A stretch of 6,087 bases of DNA, taken from positions 1 to 6,087 of the forward strand of contig CABSMZ010000118.1 in the NCBI GenBank assembly GCA_902478875.1. The letters are read 5' to 3'. The translations under genes were made by a program, and so were the position numbers. Numbering within the stretch: position 1 is the stretch's first letter; every line of letters starts with the position of its first letter. Positions 4,784-6,087 of this stretch are shown here, piece by piece. This DNA is from an uncultured Collinsella sp. Its GTDB lineage: Bacteria > Actinomycetota > Coriobacteriia > Coriobacteriales > Coriobacteriaceae. The notes beneath the pieces are model-generated. The model made no database searches. It worked only from the letters and a program-made list of their open reading frames with translations, and had not been told where the DNA came from.

Positions 4784-6001
4784 GTGTCTATGCGTACCGA
4801 TGATTTTGACTACAACCTTCCTGAGGAACTGATTGCCCAGGCGCCTGCCGAGCCACGCGACTCCTGCCGCCTGCTGGTGGTGGATCGCAAGGGCTCCCAG
4901 ACAGGAACGCCGCTGGAGCATGGCGGCACCGTCGAGCACCGCATCTTCCGCGACATCATCGACTATATCGAGCCGGGCGACGTGCTCGTCATCAACAAGA
5001 CGCGCGTGATGCCGGCCCGCCTGATCGGTCGCAAGGCCGGCTCGGGCGGCGTGGTCGAGACACTGCTGCTCAAGCGTCGCGAGGATGTGGATCCGCTGGG
5101 CCATGTCTGGGAGTGCCTGGTCAAGCCGGGTAAGCGCCTGAAGCCCGGTGCTCGGATTGAGTATCGTGCGGGCGGCGCCCATGCGCCCGAGGGCGCGCCC
5201 GTGGTGCTGACGGCCGAGGTCGTCGACTTTGTTACCGATAGCCGCGGTGGCCGTCTGGTGCGCTTTGAGCCGGCCGGTTGCAATGCCGCCGGCGACCCGC
5301 GCACGCTCGACGAGGCCATCCACGCTGCCGGCCACGTGCCGCTGCCGCCCTACATTACCGATTACGAGGGCGATCCCGAGAAGTACCAGACCGTCTACGC
5401 CATGAAGGAGGAGCACTCGGCTGCCGCTCCTACGGCGGGTCTGCACTTTACTCCCGAGCTCATGGCCGCTATCGAGGCCAAGGGCGCGAAGTTTGCCGCC
5501 GTCGAGCTCGAGGTGGGTATCGATACCTTCCGTCTGGTGGAGGAGGACGACCCTACACAGCACGTGATGCACACCGAGCGCTACCACGTGTCGCAGGAGG
5601 TTGTCGATGCCGTGCACAAGGCCAAGGCCGAGGGTCATCGTGTGATCGCCGTCGGCACCACCGCGGTGCGCTCGCTCGAGAGCGCGTTTGACGCGGACGC
5701 GCCGGTGTCCGATCCGGCTGTGACGGCGCGCTATTTTGAGGGCCGCGAGGACGGGGCCGACACGCTCGGCCGCGGCGACATCGTGGTGCGCGAGAACGCG
5801 ACAACGCAGCTCTACCTCATGCCCGGCTCGACCTATCACGTGGTCGACGCGCTGATCACGAACTTCCACGTACCACGCTCCACGCTCATGATGCTCGTCA
5901 GCGCGCTTGCTACCCGCGACCAGATCATGGATGCCTACGCCGCTGCCATCGAGGAGCGCTACCGCTTCTTCAGCTTTGGCGACGCGATGCTCATTTTGTA
6001 A
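4784..6001 (+). CDS. queA: S-adenosylmethionine:tRNA ribosyltransferase-isomerase QueA
   Basis: QueA moves the ribosyl part of S-adenosylmethionine onto the aminomethyl group of preQ1 already inserted at tRNA position 34, and isomerises it to epoxyqueuosine, the substrate of QueH encoded just upstream. Family signatures run the full length of the 405 residues: DFDYNLPEELIAQ (7-19), HRIFRDI then INKTRVMPARLIG (52-82), HVPLPPYI (184-191), YQTVYA then APTAGLHFT (201-223), VGIDTFR (244-250), VGTTAVRSLES (290-300), LITNFHVPRSTLMMLVSA (357-374) and ERYRFFSFGDAMLI (391-404). It is longer than the common 340-360 residues; the extra length appears as loops near 36-50, 125-140 and 302-335, and no reading frame is broken. 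The chosen start is GTG at 4784; ATG at 4790 gives the classical MRxxDF N-terminus and remains possible. A stem-loop abuts the stop codon. tgt, often adjacent to queA, is not within the window. Confidence 0.97.
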   Translation: MSMRTDDFDYNLPEELIAQAPAEPRDSCRLLVVDRKGSQTGTPLEHGGTVEHRIFRDIIDYIEPGDVLVINKTRVMPARLIGRKAGSGGVVETLLLKRREDVDPLGHVWECLVKPGKRLKPGARIEYRAGGAHAPEGAPVVLTAEVVDFVTDSRGGRLVRFEPAGCNAAGDPRTLDEAIHAAGHVPLPPYITDYEGDPEKYQTVYAMKEEHSAAAPTAGLHFTPELMAAIEAKGAKFAAVELEVGIDTFRLVEEDDPTQHVMHTERYHVSQEVVDAVHKAKAEGHRVIAVGTTAVRSLESAFDADAPVSDPAVTARYFEGREDGADTLGRGDIVVRENATTQLYLMPGSTYHVVDALITNFHVPRSTLMMLVSALATRDQIMDAYAAAIEERYRFFSFGDAMLIL

Positions 6002-6029
6002 GTTACGCGGTTCTACGAACCGCGTAACT
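6001..6029 (+). terminator. Perfect 13-bp stem-loop abutting the queA stop codon
   Basis: AGTTACGCGGTTC (6001-6013) pairs perfectly with GAACCGCGTAACT (6017-6029) around the loop TAC. The stem begins at the last base of the queA TAA. No U-tract follows (GCTCGACGCT), so it is either a terminator of the hairpin-only type proposed in actinobacteria, an mRNA 3'-end stabiliser, or one copy of a dispersed palindromic repeat. The near-perfect symmetry makes it equally strong on both strands. Confidence 0.6.
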
Positions 6030-6087
6030 GCTCGACGCTGCGCGGGCCGCATTTGGACAATCTGACGTTCAACTTCAAGGGCGCGAC
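6030..6087. other. Unassigned 3' tail of the window
   Basis: Fifty-eight bases follow the queA stem-loop. Two plus-strand frames remain open to the edge, but no start codon with a ribosome binding site precedes either one. I cannot call a gene. It could be intergenic sequence, part of a repeat together with the stem-loop, or the start of a neighbouring gene reading in from outside the window. Confidence 0.2.

Noticed and set aside
4760..6052. 430-codon minus-strand open frame opposite queA
   Set aside because: It lies antisense to a clear full-length QueA; long antisense frames are common in GC-rich coding DNA, and its translation shows no recognisable domain.

Overview
The window reads as high-GC chromosomal DNA from an actinobacterium. 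The codon use, the actinobacterial style -10 boxes and the overall protein flavour suggest a gut Coriobacteriia such as Collinsella, but this is an inference from pattern recognition and was not tested by a search. The first 48 bases are not biological: they are an untrimmed Illumina Nextera i7 adapter, so the genomic sequence begins at base 49 and this is the end of a short-read contig.

Layout. Two genes lie on the minus strand in the left half: a MetG-like class I tRNA ligase with unusual catalytic signatures (1284-3434), followed 59 bp downstream by an RsmB/NOP (NSUN) family RNA cytosine-5 methyltransferase (121-1224). A 132-bp divergent intergenic region (3435-3566) separates them from three plus-strand genes. 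These are a small membrane protein with an HExxH motif of the DUF3267 type (3567-4133), the epoxyqueuosine reductase gene queH (4144-4719), whose ribosome binding site overlaps the stop codon of the membrane protein gene, and queA (4784-6001), encoding the SAM:tRNA ribosyltransferase-isomerase. A perfect 13-bp stem-loop abuts the queA stop codon, and a 58-base unassigned tail ends the window.

Functional logic. Four of the five genes encode enzymes acting on RNA, mainly tRNA. QueA and QueH catalyse the last two steps of queuosine synthesis at the wobble position of GUN-anticodon tRNAs: QueA builds epoxyqueuosine on the tRNA and QueH reduces it to queuosine. The minus-strand pair is a tRNA ligase homologue and an RNA m5C methyltransferase. 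The membrane protein is the outlier, tied to queH only by gene arrangement.

There is no sign of a mobile element, CRISPR array, rRNA or tRNA gene, and no gene-free stretch over 300 bases. The most interesting points are the divergent MetRS-like protein (KASSS in place of KMSKS, altered zinc-knuckle spacing, but a preserved tRNA-Met anticodon-reading set) and the stem-loops abutting stop codons without U-tracts. I see no convincing new multi-gene system.
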